This document shows, piece by piece, positions 6,988 through 14,679 of a stretch of DNA of 24,931 bases. This stretch comes from JBEEJZ01 sp041168905 (lineage in GTDB: Bacteria; Pseudomonadota; Gammaproteobacteria; Burkholderiales; Burkholderiaceae_C). The stretch spans positions 1-24,931 of the forward strand of contig JBEEJZ010000271.1 in the NCBI GenBank assembly GCA_041168905.1. Reading direction: 5' to 3'. The translations under genes and the position numbers were made by a program. How positions within the stretch are numbered: the stretch's first letter is position 1; every line of letters begins with the position of its first letter. The notes beneath the pieces were generated by a model. That model ran no database searches, had not been told where the DNA came from, and was given only the letters and a program-made list of their open reading frames with translations.

Positions 6988-7446
6988 TCAAAGTGGTTTG
7001 GGCGGTCTGAAACGCGACACCCTTGCAGCGCCCGACAAGGCTTTGGTCCTCACGCCCGCGCGGGCTTTGTACCAGTTGGGCATTGCCCCCTGCTTCAAGC
7101 GCCAGTTCTTTTTGGGGTGCTGATAAGTGGGAACCGAGGGCGGAAGCTCAAGAGTTTGTCCCGCCAAGCCTGTAGCTTCTTCCCAACTTTTTTCAAACTC
7201 ACTGGCGCTGGTCTGTACGGACTGCTCCACCTCCCGAGCAGCGCCTTCCACAGAGTCTTTCATCTTACGAAGCTCATCAAGCTCCATCGAACGATTGACT
7301 TCCGCCTTGACATCCGCCACGTAGCGCCTTGCCTTGCCCAGCAAAGTACCCACCGTGCGTGCCACCCCCGGCAATTTTTCAGGGCCAATCACGATCAACG
7401 CCACAGCGCCGATCAGGGCCATTTTGGAAATGCCGAGATCAATCAT
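6988..7446 (-). CDS. tatB: Sec-independent protein translocase TatB
   Basis: 152-residue single-span inner-membrane protein that forms the substrate receptor with TatC. The N-terminal segment (MIDLGISKMALIGAVALIV) runs into the GPEKLP hinge, and an amphipathic helix rich in charged residues follows to about residue 85. The C-terminus is proline-rich and then strongly basic (ending SRFRPPKPL). The GPEKLP motif and the length separate it from TatA. It begins 9 bases after tatA in the order of transcription. The basic tail is not needed for the identification; I recall similar tails in other Burkholderiales TatB proteins. Confidence 0.96.
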   Translation of the reverse strand: MIDLGISKMALIGAVALIVIGPEKLPGVARTVGTLLGKARRYVADVKAEVNRSMELDELRKMKDSVEGAAREVEQSVQTSASEFEKSWEEATGLAGQTLELPPSVPTYQHPKKNWRLKQGAMPNWYKARAGVRTKALSGAARVSRFRPPKPL

Positions 7447-7455
7447 GCGCAGGCA

Positions 7456-7671
7456 TCAGGACTTTTGTTTGGCTTCGACGTCAATGGTGGTCTTGGCAGC
7501 GTCGGTAGCCTGGCCCGCCGGCGCATCGGCCTGTCCGTCCTTCATGCCATCTTTGAAACCTTTGACCGCACCACCCAAGTCACCACCCAGGTTTTTGAGT
7601 TTCTTGGTGCCGAACACCATCACGACAATCAGCAGCACGATCAGCCAGTGCCAAATAGAAAATGAACCCAT
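7456..7671 (-). CDS. tatA: Sec-independent protein translocase TatA
   Basis: 71-residue pore-forming component of the Tat system. A short membrane segment (residues 7-20) is followed by the FGTKKL hinge and an amphipathic helix (LKNLGGDLGGAVKGFKDGM), then a short polar tail ending in KQKS. A strong ribosome site, AAGGAG, stands 7 bases before ATG 7671. It is the first of the three tat genes and lies 90 bases downstream of the HIT gene, so it may have its own promoter, although none stands out. Confidence 0.97.
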   Translation of the reverse strand: MGSFSIWHWLIVLLIVVMVFGTKKLKNLGGDLGGAVKGFKDGMKDGQADAPAGQATDAAKTTIDVEAKQKS

Positions 7672-7761
7672 GACTTACTCCTTAACAATGCCTGAATTTT
7701 AGACGCCGGCCCGGCCTACCCGAGTACAGCAATAGACCCAATGGGTGTAACAAATCAGCGC
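7672..7761. other. 90-base spacer between the HIT gene and tatA
   Basis: Holds the tatA ribosome site and a GC-rich block near 7705-7720. I see no hairpin with a T-tract and no well-placed -35/-10 pair, so it is unclear whether tatABC is transcribed by read-through from the his operon. Confidence 0.5.
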
Positions 7762-8124
7762 TCAACCCCGCAACCAGGGACGCGGCCCACCCATGACGTG
7801 AAAGTGCAGGTGGTGCACTTCCTGGCCACCTTCTTTGCCGGTGTTACTGACGATCCGAAATCCACCCTCGGGGTAGGGCCTGCAACCCTCCTGCAAGGCC
7901 AGACGAGGCGCCAACGCCATCATCCGCCCCATCAGTGCGGCGTGATCGCCTTCCACCTGAGCCAGAGATGAGATGTGCATCTTGGGAATCATCAAAAAAT
8001 GGACCGGTGCCCAGGGGTGAATGTCGTGGAAGGCATAGATTTCATCATCCTGATATACGAGCCTGGATGGAATTTTTCCCGCAACGATCTTGCAAAAAAG
8101 GCAATCGGGATCGGTCATGCTCAC
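7762..8124 (-). CDS. HIT-family (HinT-like) purine nucleoside phosphoramidase
   Basis: 120-residue histidine-triad protein. The signature HLHFHVM (H105, H107, H109) marks the active site, with H107 as the expected nucleophile. CLFC near the N-terminus (C8, C11) and the length fit the HINT branch, which hydrolyses AMP-lysine and similar phosphoramidates in the cytoplasm. The frame opens with GTG 8124, which overlaps the TGA of the upstream gene as GTGA and has GGAG 8 bases before it; an ATG at 8118 is the alternative. It sits between the his genes and tat. Its physiological substrate here is unknown. Confidence 0.93.
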   Translation of the reverse strand: MSMTDPDCLFCKIVAGKIPSRLVYQDDEIYAFHDIHPWAPVHFLMIPKMHISSLAQVEGDHAALMGRMMALAPRLALQEGCRPYPEGGFRIVSNTGKEGGQEVHHLHFHVMGGPRPWLRG

Positions 8125-8504
8125 AGCTCAAGCTCCATGGGTAAGCCCTTGTTCATGCGCATCAGGCCGGTCAGGATGCGGTACAAAAACCACAGGGAAA
8201 TCAGGGCCCATGCCAGCCACCCCGGCAGGACAAACATCATCCACAAGGGGACCGTCACGACATACAACAGAGCCGCCATCACGACCGTGCGTATGCGCCA
8301 GCGAAAGTGGGACGCGTGCCAGGTGCCCTCTGCATCCGGACGCTTCACCATGTCCAGAATCAGCGCAGCAATGAGGAGCACGGGGCCTAGCTGCCCACCG
8401 GGTATGAGTGCGCCCACAGCCACGATCAGGTGCAGGACGTAACTGATCAGGCCCACCGTGTTGAGCGCCTGCAGTCGCTCCAGGTCGGTCATGTCACGAC
8501 TCAT
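8121..8504 (-). CDS. Small four-helix membrane protein, DUF4870-like
   Basis: 127-residue protein of unknown function, predicted to sit in the inner membrane. Four hydrophobic segments are visible: about residues 17-35, 38-52, 73-92 and 95-113. A basic stretch (HFRWRIRTV) lies between the second and third, and the pattern resembles DUF4870/Tic20-like small membrane proteins; that family link is my judgement and is uncertain. ATG 8504 directly abuts the hisE stop, and the end overlaps the HIT gene start by 4 bases, so all three should be translated together. Nothing in it suggests a part in histidine synthesis. Confidence 0.8.
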   Translation of the reverse strand: MSRDMTDLERLQALNTVGLISYVLHLIVAVGALIPGGQLGPVLLIAALILDMVKRPDAEGTWHASHFRWRIRTVVMAALLYVVTVPLWMMFVLPGWLAWALISLWFLYRILTGLMRMNKGLPMELEL

Positions 8505-8906
8505 TCAGGAAGCCTCTCGGGCCACCGCCTTGCGCAGCGCTTTTTCTTCGATACCACTGACACCGGCACGGCGCTCCAGCTCGGCCACCACATGCCCGGG
8601 GTTCAAGCCGTAGTGCGCCAGCGCAATCATGCAGTGAAACCAGAGGTCGGCCACCTCGCCCACCAGAGGGGCTTTGTCCGCACCATGATCTACGTCTTTC
8701 GCCGCCATGACGACTTCGGTCGCTTCCTCGCCAATCTTCTTGAGAAAAGCATCTGGTCCCTTCGCCAGCAGGCGAGCAACGTAGCTGGCTTCAGGGTTAC
8801 CGCCACGCTGGGGCAATCTTGACTCGATGACAGTAGCCAGGCGGTTCAATGCATCCACGGCGTTAACGGAATCAGCAGGATGCACAGTGGGAAAAGACTC
8901 AGACAT
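8505..8906 (-). CDS. hisE: Phosphoribosyl-ATP pyrophosphatase
   Basis: 133-residue cytoplasmic enzyme that removes pyrophosphate from phosphoribosyl-ATP, the second step of histidine synthesis. The MazG-like motif KKIGEEATEVVMAAKD and the downstream GEVADLWFH supply the acidic metal ligands. It is a separate protein rather than fused to HisI as in E. coli. It starts 2 bases after hisI ends and abuts the next gene, so it lies well inside the operon. The identification is firm. Confidence 0.96.
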   Translation of the reverse strand: MSESFPTVHPADSVNAVDALNRLATVIESRLPQRGGNPEASYVARLLAKGPDAFLKKIGEEATEVVMAAKDVDHGADKAPLVGEVADLWFHCMIALAHYGLNPGHVVAELERRAGVSGIEEKALRKAVAREAS

Positions 8907-8908
8907 AG

Positions 8909-9319
8909 TTATGAGTTGTAGATGGTCGCGGGGTCTTTCAAGACCGGGTCCAGCTCACGCCAAACACCTTCAGCCCCATTGTCACCGGCTTCAAAGACAC
9001 TGTAGAAGCAGCTGTGCCGGCCCGTATGGCATGCGATACCGGGCTCATGCCCCAGTTGGGTGACTTTCAGCAAAATCACATCCTGATCGCAGTCCAGACG
9101 CATTTCGTGCACCTTCTGCACATGCCCGGACTCTTCGCCCTTGGCCCAAAGACGCCCGCGGGAGCGACTGAAATACACGGCTCGACCCAGTTCGGCAGTT
9201 TTTGTCAGGGCCTCACGGTTCATCCAGGCGAACATGAGCACGTCGCCAGTGGATGCTTCCTGGGCAATGACAGGCACCAGGCCTTGGGCATCCCATTTCA
9301 CTTTGTCGAGCCAGTTCAT
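8909..9319 (-). CDS. hisI: Phosphoribosyl-AMP cyclohydrolase
   Basis: 136-residue zinc enzyme that opens the purine ring of phosphoribosyl-AMP, the third step of the pathway. Motifs are FAWMNREAL, YFSRSRGRLWAKGEESGH, LDCDQD (aspartates for magnesium and a zinc cysteine) and CHTGRHSCFY (the other zinc cysteines). ATG 9319 (MNWLDK) gives the normal family length; the frame is open to 9487, but that part lies inside hisF. It starts 7 bases after the hisF stop. Confidence 0.96.
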   Translation of the reverse strand: MNWLDKVKWDAQGLVPVIAQEASTGDVLMFAWMNREALTKTAELGRAVYFSRSRGRLWAKGEESGHVQKVHEMRLDCDQDVILLKVTQLGHEPGIACHTGRHSCFYSVFEAGDNGAEGVWRELDPVLKDPATIYNS

Positions 9320-9326
9320 GACGTCC

Positions 9327-10106
9327 TCACAGTCGCACGGGAATGCCGCGCGCGGCCATGCAGGCCTTGGCTTGTTGAATGGTGTACTCACCATAGTGAA
9401 AGATGCTTGCTGCCAACACCGCATCGGCACCGCCTCGCTGCACGCCATCGGCCAAATCTTCAAGGCGGCCCACGCCACCCGAGGCAATCACAGGGACACT
9501 GACGGCATCACTCACTGCACGGGTCAGGGCGAGATCGAAACCCGACTTGGTCCCATCCCGATCCATGCTGGTCAGCAAAATTTCGCCAGCGCCTCGTCGG
9601 GCCATTTCAGCGGCCCAGGCCACTGCGTCCAGTCCGGTGTTCTTGCGCCCACCATGGCTGTAAACATCCCAGCCATCGCCACGCGACAGCGCATCTTCGG
9701 CCGTGCGCCGCTTGGCATCGATCGCTACCACAATGCACTGGGCACCATATTTAGCCGATGCATCTTCGATCACCTGGGGGTTGGCCAAGGCGGCCGAATT
9801 GAAGCTGGTCTTGTCCGCCCCGGCGTTGAGCAAGCGGCGCACATCGTCCACCGTGCGTACACCTCCGCCTACCGTCAAGGGAATGAAGACCTGGCTGGCC
9901 ACTGCCTCAATGATGTGCAAGATCAGGTCGCGACCATCGCTGGTGGCGGTGATGTCCAGAAAGGTCAACTCGTCTGCGCCCTGCTCGTTGTAACGGGCGG
10001 CAATCTCCACAGGATCACCCGCATCACGCAGCTCAACAAAGTTCACCCCTTTGACCACGCGACCACCGGTCACGTCCAGGCAAGGAATGATGCGCTTGGC
10101 CAGCAT
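9327..10106 (-). CDS. hisF: Imidazole glycerol phosphate synthase, cyclase subunit
   Basis: 259-residue TIM barrel that uses ammonia delivered by HisH to turn PRFAR into imidazole glycerol phosphate and AICAR. The catalytic aspartates are in IPCLDV near the N-terminus and in VVAIDAK. Phosphate-binding loops appear as GGGVRTV and ASGGVG. It lies 2 bases downstream of hisA and shows the expected internal resemblance to it. HisH is also encoded in this operon, so the complete synthase is present. Confidence 0.97.
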   Translation of the reverse strand: MLAKRIIPCLDVTGGRVVKGVNFVELRDAGDPVEIAARYNEQGADELTFLDITATSDGRDLILHIIEAVASQVFIPLTVGGGVRTVDDVRRLLNAGADKTSFNSAALANPQVIEDASAKYGAQCIVVAIDAKRRTAEDALSRGDGWDVYSHGGRKNTGLDAVAWAAEMARRGAGEILLTSMDRDGTKSGFDLALTRAVSDAVSVPVIASGGVGRLEDLADGVQRGGADAVLAASIFHYGEYTIQQAKACMAARGIPVRL

Positions 10107-10108
10107 GC

Positions 10109-10852
10109 TCAGGCGCCGTTGAGTTCGTCAGCGCGCGCCTGGCCCGCAGCAAAATCCAGATCGCCGGTGTAAATGGCGCGGCCACAGATGACGCCCTCTA
10201 CGCCCTCATCCTCCACCTCGCACAGGGCCTCGATGTCAGCCAGATTGCTCAGGCCACCGGAGGCAATCACGGGTATTGACAAGGCCTGCGCGAGCTTGAC
10301 GGTCGCATCAATATTGATGCCGGTGAGCATGCCGTCGCGCCCGATGTCGGTGTAGATGATGGACTCCACGCCGTAGTCTTCAAATTTTTTGCCCAGGTCC
10401 ACCACATCATGGCGGGTCAGCTTGCTCCAGCCGTCAGTGGCCACCTTGCCATCGCGCGCATCCAGACCCACGATGATGTGTCCGCCGAATGCCGTGCAGG
10501 CGTCTTGCAGAAAACCCGGGTTTTTGACCGCCGCCGTGCCGATGATGACGTAGCGCAAACCGGCATCCAGGTAGCGTTCGATGGTGTCAAGGTCACGAAT
10601 GCCGCCGCCCAGCTGCACATCAATTTCGCCGCCCACCTCTTTCAATATCTTGCGAATCGCCATCTCGTTCTTGGGTGAACCAGCAAACGCCCCGTTCAAA
10701 TCCACCAGATGAAGCCGACGCGCACCCTTGTCCACCCAGCTGCGCGCCATCACGGCAGGATCCTCGCCGAAGGTCGTGGATTGATCCATATCGCCCTGCT
10801 TGAGTCGAACGCAGTGGCCGTCTTTCAAATCAATTGCGGGAATGAGAAGCAT
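10109..10852 (-). CDS. hisA: ProFAR isomerase (phosphoribosylformimino-AICAR-P isomerase)
   Basis: 247-residue TIM-barrel isomerase of the fourth step. The acid-base aspartates are in IPAIDLKDG and in YTDIGRDGM. GGGIRD and ASGGLSN form the phosphate loops. A 72-base spacer separates it from hisH upstream, and the bases before ATG 10852 are pyrimidine-rich with no ribosome site, which is unusual among its neighbours. Identification is firm; how its translation starts is unclear. Confidence 0.96.
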   Translation of the reverse strand: MLLIPAIDLKDGHCVRLKQGDMDQSTTFGEDPAVMARSWVDKGARRLHLVDLNGAFAGSPKNEMAIRKILKEVGGEIDVQLGGGIRDLDTIERYLDAGLRYVIIGTAAVKNPGFLQDACTAFGGHIIVGLDARDGKVATDGWSKLTRHDVVDLGKKFEDYGVESIIYTDIGRDGMLTGINIDATVKLAQALSIPVIASGGLSNLADIEALCEVEDEGVEGVICGRAIYTGDLDFAAGQARADELNGA

Positions 10853-10924
10853 GGTGACGAAATCAGGAGGATAAGTAAGAGGAAAGAAGCAAGCCGCGTA
10901 CCAGGGTCTGAAGCGGAAATAGTG
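10853..10924. other. 72-base spacer between hisH and hisA
   Basis: The plus strand is purine-rich (AGGAGGATAAGTAAGAGG and onward), so the transcript leader of hisA is pyrimidine-rich and looks unstructured. I see no open frame, hairpin or promoter. It shares short stretches with the tatB-tatC spacer. Confidence 0.5.
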
Positions 10925-11626
10925 TCAAGGCGCCCAGTGTAGGAAATTCCGGAAAAGAGCCAAACCATGATCAGCGCTCTTTTCGGGATGGAATTGGGTC
11001 GCAAAAATGTTGTCGCGGGCAATCGCTGCCGCAAAGCGCCCGCCGTAATCTGCTTCACCAGCGTGATGCACCTTGCTAGCCGGCCAGGCATAAAAACTGT
11101 GCACAAAGTAAAAATAACTGCCATCGGGCACGCCGGCCCAGATGGGGTGCACTGCACCACCGTGGCGATTTTGATGCACCTGGTTCCAGCCCATCTGGGG
11201 CACCTTGAAACGACTGCCATCGGCCTGGGTGCGCCCAGCAAGGTCAAACTTGACAACCTCGCCCGCAAACAGGCCCAGGCCCGGCGTGGTGTATTCAGGA
11301 TGCCGGCTTTCCGTGCTGTGATCCAGCAACATCTGCATACCCACGCACACACCAAACAGCGGCTTGTTGGCAGCTGCCTCCAGCACAGACGCTAGCAAGC
11401 CCGACGCTTGCAGCTCATGCATGCAGTCCGGCATAGCCCCCTGACCGGGCAAGACCACGCGCTCGGCAGACCGAACCACATCGGGATTAGAAGTGATCAA
11501 CACCCGGTGGCCGGTGTCTTGCGCCACAGCCTGGACCGCCTGGGACACGGAGCGCAGGTTGCCCATGCCATAGTCCACCACGGCGACGGTTTTACGGCCG
11601 GCAGCAGAAGTCACATTGCTCGTCAT
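10925..11626 (-). CDS. hisH: Imidazole glycerol phosphate synthase, glutaminase subunit
   Basis: 233-residue class I glutamine amidotransferase that supplies ammonia to HisF. The catalytic cysteine is C94 in GVCVGMQ, and the His-Glu pair is in FHPEKS near the C-terminus. VVDYGMGNL at the N-terminus and PQMGWN in the middle are typical of HisH. ATG 11626 begins 2 bases after the hisB stop; the frame is open to 11731, but that extension lies in hisB. An N-terminal tail of about 12 residues precedes the usual first strand. Confidence 0.96.
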   Translation of the reverse strand: MTSNVTSAAGRKTVAVVDYGMGNLRSVSQAVQAVAQDTGHRVLITSNPDVVRSAERVVLPGQGAMPDCMHELQASGLLASVLEAAANKPLFGVCVGMQMLLDHSTESRHPEYTTPGLGLFAGEVVKFDLAGRTQADGSRFKVPQMGWNQVHQNRHGGAVHPIWAGVPDGSYFYFVHSFYAWPASKVHHAGEADYGGRFAAAIARDNIFATQFHPEKSADHGLALFRNFLHWAP

Positions 11627-11628
11627 CG

Positions 11629-12222
11629 TTACAGGGATCCCTTGGTAGAGGGAATCATTCCCGCAGCGCGGGGGTCCAGCTCGAGAGCGCTGCGCAGGGC
11701 TCGTGCAAAGGCCTTGAAGACGGTCTCGCACTGGTGATGGGCGTTCGTGCCCCGCAAATTGTCGATGTGCAAGGTTACACCCGCATGGTTCACGAAGCCT
11801 TGAAAGAATTCGTGCGTCAGCTGAGTGTCAAAGCCTCCGATCATGCCGCTGGTGTAGGGAATATTGAGGACCAGACCGGGGCGGCCGGAAAAGTCGATCA
11901 CGACCCGGCTCAAGGCCTCATCCAGTGGCACATAAGCATGGCCATAGCGCCGAATGCCTTTTTTGTCACCCACGGCCCTGGCAACGGCTTGGCCCAAGGT
12001 GATGCCTACGTCTTCGACCGTGTGATGTCCATCGATGTGCAAATCACCCTTGGCTTCAATATCGAGATCCATCATCCCGTGGCGGGCAATCTGGTCCAGC
12101 ATGTGGTCAAAAAAGCCGATGCCCGTCGACAGGCGCGCATATCCCGAACCGTCGAGATTGAGTTTGACGGTGATCTGGGTCTCGGCCGTCTGGCGGCTGA
12201 CGTCGGCAGTGCGGGCGGTCAT
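11629..12222 (-). CDS. hisB: Imidazoleglycerol-phosphate dehydratase (monofunctional)
   Basis: 197-residue manganese enzyme of the sixth step. The two metal-binding repeats are seen as FFDHMLDQIARHG with DGHHTVED, and NAHHQCE near the C-terminus. Length and motifs cover the dehydratase only; the histidinol-phosphate phosphatase domain found in the E. coli protein is absent. ATG 12222 overlaps the hisC stop as ATGA and has AAGGA 7 bases upstream, which settles the start over the longer open frame to 12291. Confidence 0.97.
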   Translation of the reverse strand: MTARTADVSRQTAETQITVKLNLDGSGYARLSTGIGFFDHMLDQIARHGMMDLDIEAKGDLHIDGHHTVEDVGITLGQAVARAVGDKKGIRRYGHAYVPLDEALSRVVIDFSGRPGLVLNIPYTSGMIGGFDTQLTHEFFQGFVNHAGVTLHIDNLRGTNAHHQCETVFKAFARALRSALELDPRAAGMIPSTKGSL

Positions 12223-13304
12223 AGGGTTTCCTTCAGGGCAGCCATCATTTGGGCATTTTCGCTGGCGGTGCCCACGGTCAAACGCAGGCAATTGCCCAAC
12301 AAAGGATGCATTTTAGAAACGTTCTTCACCAGAACCTTGCGCGCACGCAGCCCCTCAAAAGCCTTCTGAGCGTCTGGCACCCGAACCAGGATCATGTTGG
12401 CCTCACTCGGGAAAGGATTCACGCCGGGCAACTCGGCCAACGCAGATAGAAGCCAGCCGCGCTGTTCACGCAACTCGCGGGCCTGTTGTGCGAACACGTC
12501 CGCATGTTCCAGGGCAAACAAAGCGCACTCGTAGTTCAGCACGCTGATGTTGTAGGGTGGTCGTACTTTGTCGATCTCTGCGATCAGGGCTCGTGGGCCC
12601 ATCATGTAACCCAAGCGGATGCCTGCCAAACCGAATTTGGACAAGGTCCGAACCAGCAACACATGGCTATGCCGAGTGATGCGATCGATGTAACTTCTGC
12701 TGGCAAAAGGCTGGTAGGCCTCGTCCATCACGATCAAGCCACCCTGGGCCGCTTGCGCCTGAATGATGCTTTCGACCACATCGTCGTTCCATAGGTTGCC
12801 CGTGGGATTGTTGGGATAGGCCAGATAGACAATGGCCGGCCGATACTGTGCGATGGCAGCCAACATGGCAGCTTCGTCCAGCTCGAAATCCGCCGTCAGC
12901 GGCACGCCGTGAAAGGCTAGACCTTGCAACTGCGCGCTCATGGCGTACATCACGAAACCTGGCACCGGTGCCAGGATGCTGGCCCCCGGCACATCACAGG
13001 CCAAGGCCAGCAAGCTGATGATTTCATCCGAGCCGTTGCCCAGCATGAGGTCAAAGCCGTCAGGCATACCGGCGTGGTGGGCCAGCGCAGTGCGCAGGTC
13101 GTTGACGCGCCCATCCGGGTAGCGGTTAAGGGCCAGCGTGCCCAAGCGGCGCCCCAATTCCGCCTGCAACTCAGGCGACAGGCGATGCGGGTTCTCCATG
13201 GCATCCAGCTTGATCATGCCCGCCGAATCCTGAATGGCATAGGCGTGCATGGACTGCACATCCTGACGGATGCGCTGCATGAAGTTTGAGTTTGTAGCCG
13301 TCAT
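12219..13304 (-). CDS. hisC: Histidinol-phosphate aminotransferase
   Basis: 361-residue PLP enzyme (class I/II fold) that transfers the amino group of glutamate to imidazole acetol phosphate. The PLP lysine is K223 in LSKFGLAGIRLGY. PNNPTGN (about residues 164-170), D194 and Y197 in VMDEAYQ, and R341 in CLRLTVG complete the site. ATG 13304 (MTATNS) is chosen because it lies 13 bases after the hisD stop; the longer frame to 13436 lies inside hisD. The ribosome site is weak. Confidence 0.96.
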   Translation of the reverse strand: MTATNSNFMQRIRQDVQSMHAYAIQDSAGMIKLDAMENPHRLSPELQAELGRRLGTLALNRYPDGRVNDLRTALAHHAGMPDGFDLMLGNGSDEIISLLALACDVPGASILAPVPGFVMYAMSAQLQGLAFHGVPLTADFELDEAAMLAAIAQYRPAIVYLAYPNNPTGNLWNDDVVESIIQAQAAQGGLIVMDEAYQPFASRSYIDRITRHSHVLLVRTLSKFGLAGIRLGYMMGPRALIAEIDKVRPPYNISVLNYECALFALEHADVFAQQARELREQRGWLLSALAELPGVNPFPSEANMILVRVPDAQKAFEGLRARKVLVKNVSKMHPLLGNCLRLTVGTASENAQMMAALKETL

Positions 13305-13317
13305 CTTGTCTTTGGAA

Positions 13318-14652
13318 TTAACGCATCGGGGGCACGTCGGCCAGTCGCAATTCAGCTGCACGGGCATGGGCCTGCAAGCCCTCGCCATACGCCAACTCAG
13401 CGGCAATAGGCCCCAGAACTTGGGCCCCGGCTTCACTGACCTCGATCAGGCTGCTGCGTTTTTGAAAGTCATATACGCCCAGCGGTGAACTGAAACGGGC
13501 GGTGCCGCTGGTGGGCAGCACATGGTTGGGCCCCGCGCAATAGTCGCCCAGGCTCTCGCTGGTGTAGGCCCCCAGGAAAATGGCGCCCGCATGCCGCAAC
13601 AGTGGCTCCCAGCGGTGCGGATCGCGACTGGACACCTCCAGGTGTTCTGGCGCAATGCGGTTGCTAATGGCGCACGCCTCTTCCATGCTGCGGGTGTGGA
13701 TCAGGGCGCCGCGATCATTCAAACTTTTGGCGATGATGGCCGCACGCGGCATAGTCGGCAGCAAGCGGTCAATCGCGGTTTGAACGGCGGCGATGTATGC
13801 GGCATCTGGACACAGCAAAATGCTCTGGGCCAGTTCGTCGTGTTCAGCTTGGCTGAACAGATCCATGGCAACCCACTCGGGCGGCGTGCTGCCATCGGCC
13901 AACACCAAAATCTCACTGGGCCCGGCAATCATGTCGATGCCCACCGTGCCGAAAACGCGCTTTTTGGCGCTGGCCACATAGGCGTTACCCGGCCCGGTGA
14001 TCTTGTCCACCTTGGGAATGGTTGCCGTGCCGAAAGCCAGCGCAGCTACTGCCTGCGCACCACCGATGGTGAAGGCCCGTGTCACGCCCGCCACGTAGGC
14101 TGCCGCCAGAACCAGCGGGTTTTTCTCGCCCCGCGGTGTGGGCACCACCATGATGATTTCACCCACACCCGCCACCTGGGCCGGTATGGCGTTCATCAGC
14201 ACGCTCGACGGATAGGCAGCCTTGCCACCGGGCACATAAATACCCACGCGGTCCAGCGGTGTGACTTTTTGACCCAGCAAGGTGCCATCTTCGTCGCGGT
14301 AGGCCCAGCTCTCGCCGTTGGCCTTTTTCTGGGCCTCGTGGTAACTGCGTACCCGCCGGGCCGCTGCTTCAAGCGCCAGGCGCTGTGCAGCCGGGAGGCC
14401 GTCAAAAGCCGCCTTCAGCTCATCTTTGCGCAGCTCCAGCGCGGCGAGGCTGCTGACTTCGAGGCCATCAAACCGGCGGGTGTAGTCCAGCACGGCCTCA
14501 TCACCACGCCCTTGCACGTCTGCCAGGATGCCGGCCACCACGCCCTCAATCGCTGCGTCTGTCTGGTCTGACCAGTGCAACCGGGCCTGAAACGAGGCCT
14601 CAAAGTCCGCGTCTGCGGTCGACAACAGCAAGGGAGCAGCAACTAGCGTCAT
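13318..14652 (-). CDS. hisD: Histidinol dehydrogenase
   Basis: 444-residue zinc enzyme that oxidises histidinol to histidine in two NAD-dependent steps. Visible motifs are KVDKITGPGNAYV in the nucleotide region, AEHDELAQS and CAGPNHVLPT for metal and active-site histidines, and NRIAPEHLEV with the general-base Glu-His pair. Length is typical. It begins 27 bases after hisG ends. The first residues (MTLVAAPLLLS) are short and are not an export signal. Confidence 0.97.
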   Translation of the reverse strand: MTLVAAPLLLSTADADFEASFQARLHWSDQTDAAIEGVVAGILADVQGRGDEAVLDYTRRFDGLEVSSLAALELRKDELKAAFDGLPAAQRLALEAAARRVRSYHEAQKKANGESWAYRDEDGTLLGQKVTPLDRVGIYVPGGKAAYPSSVLMNAIPAQVAGVGEIIMVVPTPRGEKNPLVLAAAYVAGVTRAFTIGGAQAVAALAFGTATIPKVDKITGPGNAYVASAKKRVFGTVGIDMIAGPSEILVLADGSTPPEWVAMDLFSQAEHDELAQSILLCPDAAYIAAVQTAIDRLLPTMPRAAIIAKSLNDRGALIHTRSMEEACAISNRIAPEHLEVSSRDPHRWEPLLRHAGAIFLGAYTSESLGDYCAGPNHVLPTSGTARFSSPLGVYDFQKRSSLIEVSEAGAQVLGPIAAELAYGEGLQAHARAAELRLADVPPMR

Positions 14653-14679
14653 ATCGGCAGAGATCTCTTAAAAAATGAC

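Noticed and set aside
7695..7725. GC-rich block (GCCGGCCCGGC) before tatA as a terminator
   Set aside because: The inverted arms leave a loop of about one base and no T-tract follows in the minus direction, so it would not work as a rho-independent terminator.
13522..14571. 349-codon open frame on the plus strand opposite hisD
   Set aside because: Shadow of hisD codon bias, with no start signal and no domain; the same holds for the frames opposite hisF (9141-10172), murA (15420-16253) and mlaC/mlaA (18899-19870).
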